Source of the DNA: Zoroaster sp. YZ-2022
Taxonomy: Eukaryota; Echinodermata; Asteroidea; Forcipulatida; Zoroasteridae
DNA length: 64,000 nt
NCBI GenBank assembly: GCA_029582265.1
Contig: CM055835.1
Location: 12,393,498 to 12,457,497, forward strand
Reading direction: 5' to 3'
Shown: one piece after another, positions 46,743-59,500 of the stretch
Layout of the letters: every line of letters begins with the position of its first letter
Numbering within the stretch: the stretch's first letter is position 1
Program-made: the position numbers and the translations under genes
Notes under the pieces: model-generated
Database searches by the model: none
What the model saw: only the letters and a program-made list of their open reading frames with translations
What the model was told of the DNA's origin: nothing

Positions 46743-47139
46743 CTGAGATTACATGGTAAAGTGGTCTCCCATCGATACATTGTAGGCCATACTAATATGT
46801 TCAAACATTTACAGTGGCCTTGGGTGGCACACAGTTGATTTTGTAAGATTACTTGGAAAGGACAGCAGGCTTGTACATGTATGTACTGAAGGTTGCTCAA
46901 GAGCAGAATTTTGTGGATCGGAGTGGCCTCCATGTGTAGGAGGGTTAATAAATCCTATGCTGTGAACGCGTCTACAATATTTGTGCCACTCTCTGCTGTA
47001 GCCAAGTAGCACACAGTCCACGTCCCGTTTTTTTCCCCTGAAACTAACAAGCGGCGTTGAGCACTTATCCCATGAGGGGCCATTGTCAGAAGCTATGAAA
47101 CTAATACATGACTTGTAAACCAGGGGCCAATTTCGTGGA

Positions 47140-47275
47140 GCTGCTTAGCAGATAAAATTGCATACCAGAAAAATTTGCTTAGCGGATTTCTTTGGTTACC
47201 AGTCAAACGTTAGTCTGACGTTAGGCTGGAAGTCTGTTTCTGCTTAGCAGCTCTATGATATTGGCCCCAGGGATC
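47140..47275. repeat. Small foldback repeat
   Basis: GGGGCCAATTTCGTGGAGCT ... CAGCTCTATGATATTGGCCCC are inverted ends. Similar words at 14,200-14,230 and 16,530-16,560. Confidence 0.7.
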
Positions 47276-47363
47276 TAGTTACGATCTTGAACCTGGATTT
47301 GTCCCTTAACATCCAAATTGTTATCACCATAAAATGAAATAATTTAAAAAAAAATATCCATAC

Positions 47364-47541
47364 CTTTTTCTCTTTGCTCCGCGTTTTGCAACAGGCTTGC
47401 CGTGACCGACGGAGATGTGTGAGGGCGCTTCACGCAGCCCAAAGCTCTTGGCGGTGTGACCCAAGTGGAGTTTCTTGGTGTGGAAGATGTGTTTGACAGA
47501 TGCTGGGTAGGTGGCGTAGGCACGCACGAAGGACTGAAAGG
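47364..47541 (-). CDS. DDX31: DDX31 exon h: DUF4217-like core
   Basis: Completes Ala at the splice and reads [20 protein letters not shown], then [17 protein letters not shown] and a basic tail ([13 protein letters not shown]). The SF-RAYATYP and HLGH-AKSFGLR blocks identify the subfamily. Acceptor CGTATCAG, donor GTATGG. The sequence continues on an unfound exon at lower coordinates. Confidence 0.92.
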
Positions 47542-50500
47542 CTGATACGGAAGACAAAGGAAGAGTTAAAATGGGGTGCAATGCCTGAGCGGTTTAGTGC
47601 ATCGGACTTGTGTCCTGATGACTGAGTCATTAGAATGCGGGTTAGAATCCTGGCCATGATCATTTGGCTTGTGTAAGGAGTACCATGTCGAGCAGTTCAG
47701 TGCATCGAACTTGTGTCTGAGTCGATCAAATGTGGGTTCCCATCCTGACTGCAACTGTGGTGTTTCTCTTTACCCAGGAGTATAAATGGGTACTTGTGAG
47801 GGTAGAGATGGCCATCTCTACCCTCACAGGTACCCATTTATGTACCCATTTATACTCCCATTTATACCCATTTATACCCATCGATGGGTAATGTGTTTGA
47901 ATAGCCTTGTAGGGTCATAAGAGGTTGCACGTACATATGGGCTGTTTTATGGCTTTGCGTTGTCTGGTATTTTTGGAACCGGGTACCTGAAGTCCCTGAC
48001 GATCTGGTCCACGGGTATCTGGACATCTGTGCACATGCAGATGCACCTGAACTATTATTTGAAGAATTATTTCTTCCAACAAATGCTCACAAAATATACA
48101 CGTTTTCTCAATCATAAACAGAACATACTTGTAATCCATACATAAAGAAATTTGATTTTAAAATGGCAAATTTCGAAACAAACCTCAGTTTGGCGCTTTC
48201 AACACATTATAAAGTATTCATCCATTTTTGTATTTGAAAGAGCGCCCACAGGCTAAGTGTAAAAAATGAATATGCAATGTACATATCATGAAAATTTTCA
48301 TGAATACAATGAGAAAAATTTTAATACGCTACTTTGAAAATCTATCCGATCACAAGGCTAGAACACTGCACACACGACCTACAACTCACCACACGGACTC
48401 ATTACGTTCACACGTGTGTACCGTAATTTCCGGAATATAAGCTGCGGCTTATACGTTGATTTTGACACGGTAAAAGTTGCCTGCGGCTTATACGCGGTGC
48501 GGCTTATACGCCGAGGTATGAATCTTGAAGAACAAAACACAATGCACAATTAAGCAAAAATCGTTGGTAAACAGACAGAAACAGAAACCTAAAAACCTTT
48601 ATTGTTCGTAGCGAAAATGGTCTGGTCATTGTCAGTTTTAGTGAGCGGACCTCGATACACACAGATTTATTCAAAACTTCTGAAAAAACCGTTGCAACGT
48701 TTTAGCGCCAGCGACATCAGAATCCACGACGTAGATCGTAGTCTATGCCATGCGTGTACCAGAGAGCCAATGGGAAAATTCGTTATATCGTAGTTCACGG
48801 AAGGAGCCAATAGGAAAATTTGTTACGCGTAGCAGGCGATGAGTCATCGTTTCGTTGGTTGCCGTTGTAGTGATTACATGTACGTTGTGCAGAAAGCAGG
48901 CAACCAGCGGGACTACGTTCGACATTCCCGAATGCCGTAAATAATTTATTGTGATACGGCCGGGAACGGAACAGAAAAATAAAAATGTCGCAGAAAGCTG
49001 CAGTGCAGAAATTTCAAGATAAATACTCAAAGCTACCCAGTTATGGCTGCCTCCAAACTTGGGGAACTTCACGAATTTTGTAAAATATGCAGCACGGATT
49101 TCTGCATTAGCCATGGTGGCCTTAACGATGTCAAGAAACACGTGGAGTCGAAGAAACATCGATCCCACAAGCAGTGCTGTTGATTCCTGTACATGCACAT
49201 GTATTTCGGACATTCGGACATGCGTAAAATGTGCAAAACTTTACTATTAGTATTTACAAATTTTCACTTGTCAAGGTTGGCAGGTATGCTATTGTGTCTC
49301 TTTCAATACATTTGGACTCGAACACAACACAATGACCCCCTTTGTGGCGATGTACGGACAGTGAGTGGCGTCCGGCGGGCCTCTGTGTGTGCGGCTTATA
49401 CGCGGTGCGGCTTATATGTTGACGCATGAATCTTGTTTTGGTGATTTTGAGGTAGTGCGGCTTATATTCCGGAAATTACGGTAAATGTAATACATCGTAC
49501 ATACATACACTCACTGGCCAAAAGTATTGCAACATGCTCAAAATAGCACTTTACAAGTAACAGGTGAGATGATCATTTAATTCGATTTCATCGATCGTGT
49601 ATTACATAATTTCCGAGCAAGAACAGTAAAAAAGAACATTGACTTCAAAACACAGGCACTTTCAAGAAGTCTTAAGTAGTGTAAATAAAATAAAATAAAT
49701 TATTGTAACACAGTTCTCCAAACTGAACTTTGGGGATGTTGCAATACTTATGGCCAGGGAGTGTATGTAGTGTATTGCACAAGCATTCGGAAATTCCTTT
49801 TCAAGACATTTTGTGTTGATAATTCCTTATAATTCCAGAGGATACTGATCGAAACGTCGAGTTGTAACCTCCAGTTCTTTTCAGAACTAATTATTACTAC
49901 TCAATAGAGAATTTCACACAGTGTCACCGCAATTAGTCTTACTTATCCTCTTCACCATGCAAAGCTACAAGTTTTACCGATAATTCCTTAAATCAGTCTA
50001 TAGAGTGAACAATTTAAAATTTAATAGAGCGGAATTTGAACCTGTAACCTTCCGGTATTAAATTGTAAAAGCGATCTACCAAGTGAGCAATCTAACCCTA
50101 TGCTATCAGTGCACTCACCTTTCACTGCTAACGAGGTGTTACTCTTACTCTCATTAACAAACTCCTCAAATACTCTCTGCAGGGCACCGGCTGCCTCCTG
50201 CGTTGTACGAACCGGCTGGAAGTGCTGGTTCCCTGCTCCGAGGAGGTGGACAGTAAGCAGTGTGGATAGGAGATGGTCCTGGCTCATTTCCTGAATGCTA
50301 GAAATGGAAGAAAAAAAAGAGTTGAGATGTCTTAACTCTTTCTAGCCGGAGTTATTTTACATGTGTGGACGGAATTAATCTAATTAGTGTAATTTGATAC
50401 TCTAAACATCAAGGTCAAGTGTGGAAATGATTAATAATTTTTTTCATCTTTTGCCAATTGAAGAGAGTAAGGTATCAAAATAAAGGTTATGATTTACTGA

Positions 50501-53500
50501 GTGTTAATATTGAGAAGGGGGTCATGTTGGGAATACCCATAATGCATTGCAGCCATCCAAATATAAACTTATGTTTATCGTTCCTTAGAATAAATATCAA
50601 TAAATCTACAAGGTATTGGAAATATGCATTGTATAATAAACAAAGGTGGTTTGTTTATGTTAGAATATGTCAGGGCCTAATATTATTAGCCATAATGGTT
50701 TGAAACCCACTGTTTATGTAACAAAAATCATAATTTACAACACTGATACAACATACCGTATCGCCATATCGCTATTGTACTTGGTACATATGACCTCAGA
50801 TTAACAGCTTTTACGGTCGTTTTTTCCCTAAAAATCAAAACTTCCATCACTGTCAGGGTGTTCAAAGTCAACATCGTCAGCATAATCACCTTCATCAGCA
50901 CTTCCCACTTCATAATTCCATGAAATCGTGTGTTTCGCATCTTGTTGTGAGTTCCATGGAGGCCGCCATTTTTTTATTCAACGTGTGTGGTAAACCGCAT
51001 AGGGTCATGTGTAATTAACGTAAACAAAAACTTGACACAATCTGAGCTCTCGGATCGGAGTGTTTCGTCTGTTCTCGTAGTCATAAACGTCATCAATAGT
51101 CAATATTTATTAGCTAATTTGCATTGAAGATACACGACCTCGAATTCTTATTGGTTAGTTGCGTATTCTGTTGTCAAAACAAGTCAAAACACAACGATGT
51201 TGTCAGGTGATGACGTCGGGCTTCTAAAAGGGCGCGCCGTCCGATTACGACATACGTATGGGCTTCTAAAAGGGCGCGCCGTCCAAAAAGAGTTAAATTA
51301 CCCCCTAATTATATAACACAAATATTATATAATAAAGATATTGACACTAGATAGGGAGACTGCTAGATACATGTAGTTCAGTTTGTAGAATGACGGCACG
51401 ATGACCATGAGGTGTGTAGTACTGTATTGCGTACACACAAAGCTCACTTGACGCCAAAGTGGCTACCATCAAGACACTGTGTGAAATTTCACCGCTAGAT
51501 GGCTATGATGTGCACAAAGCGGAAAGGAACAGCCCTGGGACAGCTGCAGTTTTGCGAACAGGCCCCCCCTCATACGCCCATGAAAGCAGCCACATCATTG
51601 GTGACCTTCCATTCTGCTCTGTCTCACTTCATGTGAATAAAGATACAAATTAGCTTACTTGATTTTGTGTTGACTGAGTGTTTCGAGGTACTGAACCTCG
51701 GAAGGGGTAAGGAAGAGAAGTGACTGTCCTTTCTTGCCGATGCGAGCCGTCCGGCCGACACGGTGTACGTAGTCTTCAGGGGACGCAGGGGTGTTGTACT
51801 ATTTTATTGTGAGCAAAACATAAAAATATGTTCAGATAAATAAAATATGAGCTTTTACAATAAAGTTCTTACAAACAATTCAAAGCTCCTTTTAAGAGGT
51901 TGTACATGTGCACCATAGGTAATTATCTGAACGGAAGCACGAATTATTATCACAACGCCTTTTGATAATAATTAGGGAGGAAGGCTAAAGTTATGGTACA
52001 GCCAAGCCTTTGAGAAGCCCAGCCAGGCCCAGGCTTTGCCCAGGCCTATGGGCCTATATAATCCCCTAGCTGAGCACAAAAGACCCTTTACTAATGAATA
52101 GATCTCAAATAGCTCTTATTGTTAACACAGACTTAAATGACACCTCAGCCGTCTTTGATTCACAACTGCAGCCATTATAATGAGCTCTACTTGGCTGGGC
52201 TAGGCCCTCCAGAAGCCCAGGTTATGTTGATTGGCTGCTGCAGGATTAGGACTTACAAAACACAAATTAGGAGGCCAGGTAGCCTGGACCTGGCCAGACT
52301 TCACAATGGTTTGGCTGTACCATGACTTTGGCCGTACCATGACTTTGGCCCTCCTCCCTTAGTTTGGAGATGGTTATGGTGTATAATGCACGTAAAGTGG
52401 ATTGTCGTGCGGTCTAGCGCACTGAACTCAAGTTCTGGTGTTGCCAGCAGCAGAGTGTGGGTTCGAGCCCCGGCCGTGACACCTGTGTCCTTGAGCAAGA
52501 CACTTAACCATAATTGCTTCTCTCCACCCAGGGGTTAAATGGGTACCTGTGAAGGCAGAGATGGTTTGCTCTATATGCGCTAGAAATGGCAGCAATTGAG
52601 CTGTATACTCCCCAGGGAGCTGAGATGGTTTCAGGAATGATTTATGAGCCTTATGAGCCTTATGAGCAGGGATAATAATATAATGCGCCTTGAGCGCCAC
52701 TTAGTTGGTGGATACGTGCGCTATATAAATCTATACATTATTATTATTATTATTATTATGGCATAAAACATCCTAAGAAGTTATTCCGTCTGACATTTTT
52801 CGAGAAGCAAAATAAAAATTCAAATCTGAAATGAATTATCAGTTGATGATCTATTTTGCACATTAGAAACTCAATGATGGTACAAAACATCCCTTGAAAT
52901 CTTTCTGTCTGAATTTATAACCACTAAAAGTATTTTAATTTTTTTTCCTTTTCTTAATGACACCACAACATAAGCTTGAACTTTCACAGGTTGGTATATA
53001 CATTACCTTTTTTTATTTTTTATAAAGTATAGATGTATTTAGAAACATGTGAGCAAAAGAGTATACTGGCCTTTAAATATAAAATGACTTAAGTCCAAAA
53101 GAAAATCTCCGGTTTTCGGTCATAGGTCGGCTTCAAAATTGGTGCAGTGACATGTATAATAGTTAACATGTACACACGGATATTTGAACCAGACCAAATT
53201 TCCCAAACACAAAATATGGTGGCTATGAAGGGACGCACATACACGTATCTGACAAACATTCATACTCCTATGTGAAACAGTTGTTTAAAACACAAAGTGG
53301 CAGAATTCCAATCGATCCAACATCGTTTCATAGCACAAAAAAAATAAATAAATAAAAATGCCAACGAGCGGGTCTGAAACGACCAGAAACCAGAGACTTC
53401 TTTTGGGGGGCCTAAAGATGTAATGCCCATGTTTTATCGGCGATTTTCCGGAAATTTGTGTTTTTATTGGATCACTGAAAACTTCCTTTTAGAAAGGAAC

Positions 53501-56500
53501 ACAAATACTTTGAATTGATATATTTCACAAAATAATTGGAAGAAGCTTGGTTAACCCTCCTACTTTTGGTACCTTTTTCATACAAGTTGAAGTACCATTT
53601 GAAACCATTCGCTTTTGTGGTTTTGAATGGTGAAATAACTGTGTACAGTATTGATTCCCCCCAAATGGTTTTGAATGGTAGGTCAGCTAATACAAAACCT
53701 TGTTTGGATCTTTCCAAATGGTAGTACAGCTAATACAAAACCTTGTTTGGATACTTCGAAGTGGTGAATCAATGGACCCTCTATGCATTTGAATGGATTT
53801 GAATGGTAGTAAAGCTTGCTACCGACACTGTTCAAATGGTATCACCATGTGTGTACAAAACCAATGGGCATTTTTGAAAGTGGAAATTTTGAATGGTTTC
53901 AAATGGTCTATCAGTAGGAGGGTTAAGCAGTAAAAAGGGTGCCAAAATGACGGGACCCACCATCAATTAATTTCAGTACTTATTCACTACAAAATCATGT
54001 TTCTCATGTGCAACTGTACAGCATCCGTTTTCAATTCCTCAAGTAAACTAGCAAAAACCTCTGCTTATTTCTAAACATGACAGAGAGTTATCTTTGGCAG
54101 TATGTCTGTAGCTAGTCACCTACCTGAACAATCCACTTGACTTTTGGCAAGTCTAATCCTCTTGCTGCAACATCCTGATCAGAAGAAAATCAAATTTAAA
54201 AACAAATTACAATTATAATAAATATCAATAAATATCTCCAGGTCTAGCAAAGGAAACTGTTTATAGATGCATCACTTATGTTTTTTTGGTATAAAAAAAA
54301 TAGAACAATGATTATATGGGCAATTCCATGGCTACTCACGTTACATTTATGAGGTATTGGGCCCACTATTAACCAGTTCGTGTCGGAGGCCGTGTATACA
54401 CGCAATTTTTTTTTGCACCGCGGATCGGAGAGCATCTAAACATGCCATAGGAAACTCGGGAATATTTGTATGCATGCTCGGTTGACGTGACAACGAGCCA
54501 CGCGCGTAAAGTGACATGCTCGGAAGACGTGGCCACACGCTGTGGAAGCTTCCATTGTCCTTTCGGGTGATGTAAAACCATGCCATTTTGGCAGTGCTCG
54601 TGCTTCGGTTGACGTAAACACGCTCGGGGAGTTTTTTCTTTTCAGTAACTCTTGGGATTGCTTTGTTTTCTTGTCGTGGTGAAAATTTCCATCAAAGCAA
54701 CAGCATGTACTGGTAAAGGTATAAAGGGGGCTTGCAACCTGTGTTTTGGACTTTCATTACATCAAATCATGGTGTCTGTAAGTAGACCAAATGACGTTAT
54801 TTCAAGTGGGTCTGAAGAGCAATCTTCGAACTCTGATTTATCTGCAAGTTCTGATTCAAGTGAGAGCGACAACCCAAGTCCTCCTACCGTGCGAAAACGC
54901 ACAAAAACAGTTACTGTTCTTTTTGTTTATATTTGACCGAAAGTATTTGTTGTCATAAAATGAAAATAAGATGTAAACTTTACACTGTATTTTCATCATT
55001 GATATTTCCAATAATAAGTACTTAAGGTGAAGTACTTGGAAGTAAATTGTTGCAATGCCATGATTTGATGTAACGAAAGACTCTTGTAATAACTTTTCAT
55101 TGAAAATTTATTTGTACATTTTATTTTCATGTTACGAGCAAGAAATCCATAGTTCCAGTATAAACAAGTACATTATTTCCAGTAACAAGTCCATAAAGTT
55201 GAAGTACTTGCAAGTAAATTGTTCAAATAAAGTATCTTGTATTAGTTTTTACCATGTAATAAACCACAAGTAATTCTCTTTCTTTGAACATTTGTTTGTA
55301 CATTTTATTATCTTTTTATGAGTAAGAAATCCTTAGTTCCAGTATAAACAAAACGAAGAATAGAGCAGAGCTATATCTTGACATGGGTGGTGGGGGGGGG
55401 AGGGGCGGACTCATAAACCTGTTCCACACCTTTGTCTTTGTCTCCATTGAAATCTGTAAAGCTGTGGTATACTAAGATTTCTATAGACCAATTACCTGGC
55501 AGACGCTGGCGAATCAAGATTTCTATAGACCAATTTCCGTGCACCATTGTCCCATTGTTACTCGGTACCACTCAGATCATGGAGGAAGGAATCCTTCCTC
55601 CACGCTCGGATGACGTGTAAATACGATGAAGAATTCTTTAGCGGGCTCGGTGGACTTCTAAAGACGCAACATGAAATACGCCCTCCTGGCTATAATTCCC
55701 AAGGGAAACTCGCCAATTTATATGCTAGTAAGCTAAATGTGGGTGTCCCGTCTTAGTTTCATTGACGTAACCAAAAAAAATTCACGCAAACAAAAACGTG
55801 TTTGTGTGGGAAAAAGAAACCCGCACAGGGGCCCAGAAAAACTTTTTTATTCCCGACGCGAACTGGCTAATGCCATAATTTCCTTACTTATACATTTCAC
55901 TTATCATTTATTTCAGAGTAGTTGTGAAATATTTTACAAAACATTTGTGAAATATTTTACAAAACAGTTGTGAAATATTTTATAAAACATTTGTGAAATA
56001 TTTTACAAAACATTTGTGAAATATTTTACAAAACATTTGTGAAATATTTTACAAAACATTTGTGAAATATTTTACAAAACATTTGTGAAATATTTTACAA
56101 AACATTTGTGAAATATTTTACAAAACATTTGTGAAATATTTTACAAAATGGTTGTCAAATATTTTACAAAATAGTTGTTAACCATTTTCAAGGTAGTGCT
56201 GAGTGGAAGGGAGATGGCAGGAGTCGGAGTCATGTACGTCATCTTTGAAAATGTTGATTTAATACATGCAATACAGAATTCAGAGACAATGCAGGAAAAT
56301 TATTACTTCGAGAGAGAGGGGGGGGTCTTGAAAAGTAATAATCTCTGCATTACTTTGAAAATGTTGGAAACTTTGGACAGGGGTGTGATTTTACAAAAGT
56401 AAAAAATCCTGAAAGTAGGTAGCAGGCCTGGGTCTCCCTTAAGTCTCGAGGACAAAGCCCCCTGAACCTCCTGTGGGTAGCGGGCCTGGGTCTCCCTTAA

Positions 56501-59500
56501 GTCTTGAGGACAAAGCCCCCCTGAACCTCCTGTGGGTAGCGGGCCTGGGTCTCCCTTAAGTCTTGAGGACAAAGCCCCCTGAACCTCCTAGATGTTTAAT
56601 TTTGGAGGACTCTCAACGTCCCCACAAACAAGAAACAATAAAGGCTACTTCTTTCTTTCCTTGGGGGCTACTTCTTTCTTTCCTTGGGGGCTACTTCTCT
56701 TTTTTCAAGAACATTTTCAGGCAAATGGAGATTTGTAAAAAATCCTGAAATCCGGAAAAATCCTGAGAAATCACAGGTCTGTTTGGACCGCTCCATGTCC
56801 TACCCCCCTCCCACACCTATGTGAACAAAGCCAACTCACTGTGCATAACAGAATGCCGGACTTGGCCTCTTGAAATTTGAGAAACACCTCTGTCCGCTCC
56901 TATGAATAAACATTTAAATAAATAAACAAATAATTAAATTACATGTTATGGTACACACAAATCTTCATTACATTAGCTAACCCTAACTCCCTTGGCTCAT
57001 TTGCTTACACATAACCTGAATCCTTCCTAACTCCCTAGGCTCATTTGCTTACACATAACCTGAATCCTTCCTAACTCCCTTGGCTCATTTGCTTACACAT
57101 AACCTGAATCCTCCCTAACTCCCAGGGCCCATTTTCTTACACATAACCTGAATCCTCCCTAACTCCCTAGGCCCATTTACTTACACATAACCTGAATCCT
57201 CCCTAACTCCCTAGGCCCATTTGCTTACACATAACCTGAATCCTCCCTAACTCCCTAGGCCCATTTGCTTACACATAACCTGAATCCTCCAAAATCCTTC
57301 AGTAGTAAAGCAAGCACATGACATGTACGCACACATGTGTTTCTAATCTGTGATACATGTACATGGTCAGGGACCCTCCCTGCATGCATGGAGCAATAAA
57401 CAGTGTCCACTGACCCAAGCACTGACCTTGCAATCATGACAACAAACATGGATGTACATGTACCATGGAAAGGCAAGTATGCCTAATAACCTCAATCCTC
57501 CAAAATCCTTCACTTTAGCAAAGAGCATGTAGCATGTAACCTCAATCCTTCAAAATCCTTCACTTTAGCAAAGAGGATTTTGGAGGATTTGGGAAGGTTA
57601 GGGTTAGAACACTGCTATCCAGGTTGGTAAATGTGGCATCATTTCAACATACATGTATCTCACAATTACCTGCTTACATACAGAAATGAATGGGAGACTG
57701 TTAAGACTCTTCTATATGGCAGCATACTTACTGCTTCTTTTTTCAATTATCTCAATTTCGTGCGCCTGCTCAGAATAACGTAAACAATGGGAAAATAAAC
57801 AATGGTATGTCTGCTGCTAGCTATCGTCCAAAGGTTTCCCATTGCCCAATAGAATAACAGAAAAAAGAAATCAAGATAATTTTGTTTTTCTGGAAATAAG
57901 ACACGTCAGCAAGCAACACAATATTCCTTGTCGCCAAATACGTCACTGAAAATGACATAATGCTAGAGTAATACCTGTGCACAATCACCTATGTAAACAC
58001 GTGCACTAGGCCTGTGCCGGGCTGAGTTCATAATGCTAGAGTAATACCTGCACAATCACCTACGTAAACACGTGCACTAGGCCTGTGCCGGGCTGAGCTC
58101 ATAATGTGCTAGAGTAATACCTGTGCACAATCACCTACGTAAACACGTGCACTAGGCCTGTGCCGGGCTGAGTTCATAATGCAAGAGTAATACCTGTGCA
58201 CAATCACGTACGTAAACACGTGCACTAGGCCTGTGCCGGGCTGAGTTCATAGTGCTAGAGTAATACCTGTGCACAATCACCTACGTAAACACGTGCACAA
58301 TCACCAACGTAAACACGTGCACTAGGCCTGTGCCGGGCTGAGTTCAATACCCGGTTCCTTTTACCGGTTTGGGTACCCGAAACCCACTTTTTAAAATCTG
58401 ATGTAACATTTCAGAAACCGAATGCCAGTCTTTGAGGAACACTTACTGATCTTCCATGTTTATAGGTACTTTGTTTTATTTCATAAAATTCATAACAAAA
58501 TTCATAAAATTTATAATAAATTATCAATTTTTTTTTATGAACATAATGGTAATGGACAAATGTAAATGAAGGCCATCGTCTTGTGTTGTGTTAGGCCTAT
58601 GATGCGTCATGCAAGGAATTATTGAGCGCAGCAAGCAGTGGAAAATCCGTTTTTCCCCCATTTTTTTCGGGGACCCAGGAACCAGACCATTGCAGCAGTC
58701 AGGCACCCAGTTCCAAAATTACCCTTGGATGCACAGCACTAACATGCACACAGGTTCACTAATCCCAGTCTGAATCCTGGTGGAAATGAATGTGACATAA
58801 TGTTCTAAATATAGCGATCGTAAACGAGCCCTATTCCAACAGTTTACCTCCTGTGTCATACTCCCGTGTAGTCTCAACACCAGCAGATTCAAGTTGGCTA
58901 CGACCGTCTTGATGCCCTCTTTGAACAACGTGTAATGAAACTCCACTGAATCACGACTGGAGAGAAAGACCAGCATCTTGCCATCACCTGTGGTCTGTTA
59001 CCATGGAAATAAACAAACAAACTTTTTGTTAGAATAAAAATAGATTTTCTTAGTACATGACACATGCATGAGCTTTTAATAAAACAATGTTGGTATGTAT
59101 GAGTTGGACACATTTTACCATCCAGCTGTACTTACAAGATGCACATTGTATAAAAAAGTGTATGTGGTACACAACGCATTCGGGATGCATATTACATGTT
59201 GGGTGTGGCTTAACTATGGGGGGTGGGGCATGGGGGTGGGGCATGGGGGTGGGGCATGGGCATACATGCCTCCCCCACCCTAGGCCTCGGCTACCCCACC
59301 CTAGGTCTCGGCTCCCCCACCCAAGGCCTCGGCTCCCCCACCCAAGTCCTCAGCTGCCCTTCCCTTCCCCTCCCCTCCCCAGTGCCCCCACTCAGAATGT
59401 TCGATCCATAAGAAAAACATGAGGGTATGTAAAAAGTGCCCTTTAAAATCTTGGTCCCCCATGTGAGCCCCACTTAACCAACCCCAGTTACACTGCTGCG

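Larger units (their letters stand above)
46078..46948. mobile_element. TTAA element, CCCTCCTAC family, carrying two nested SINEs
   Basis: TTAACCCTCCTACAATCAGT at 46,078 and GTGTAGGAGGGTTAA ending at 46,948. Between are two tandem SINEs and some 250 bp of element-specific sequence. Confidence 0.85.

Noticed and set aside
48743..49213. 156-codon minus-strand ORF
   Set aside because: Antisense to the zinc-finger-like transposon remnant; the plus-strand reading has the meaningful cysteine/histidine pattern.
54369..54605. Short ORFs shared by the CCAGTTCG copies as a conserved peptide
   Set aside because: The apparent conservation is that of the MITE ends; frames differ between copies and both strands are open.
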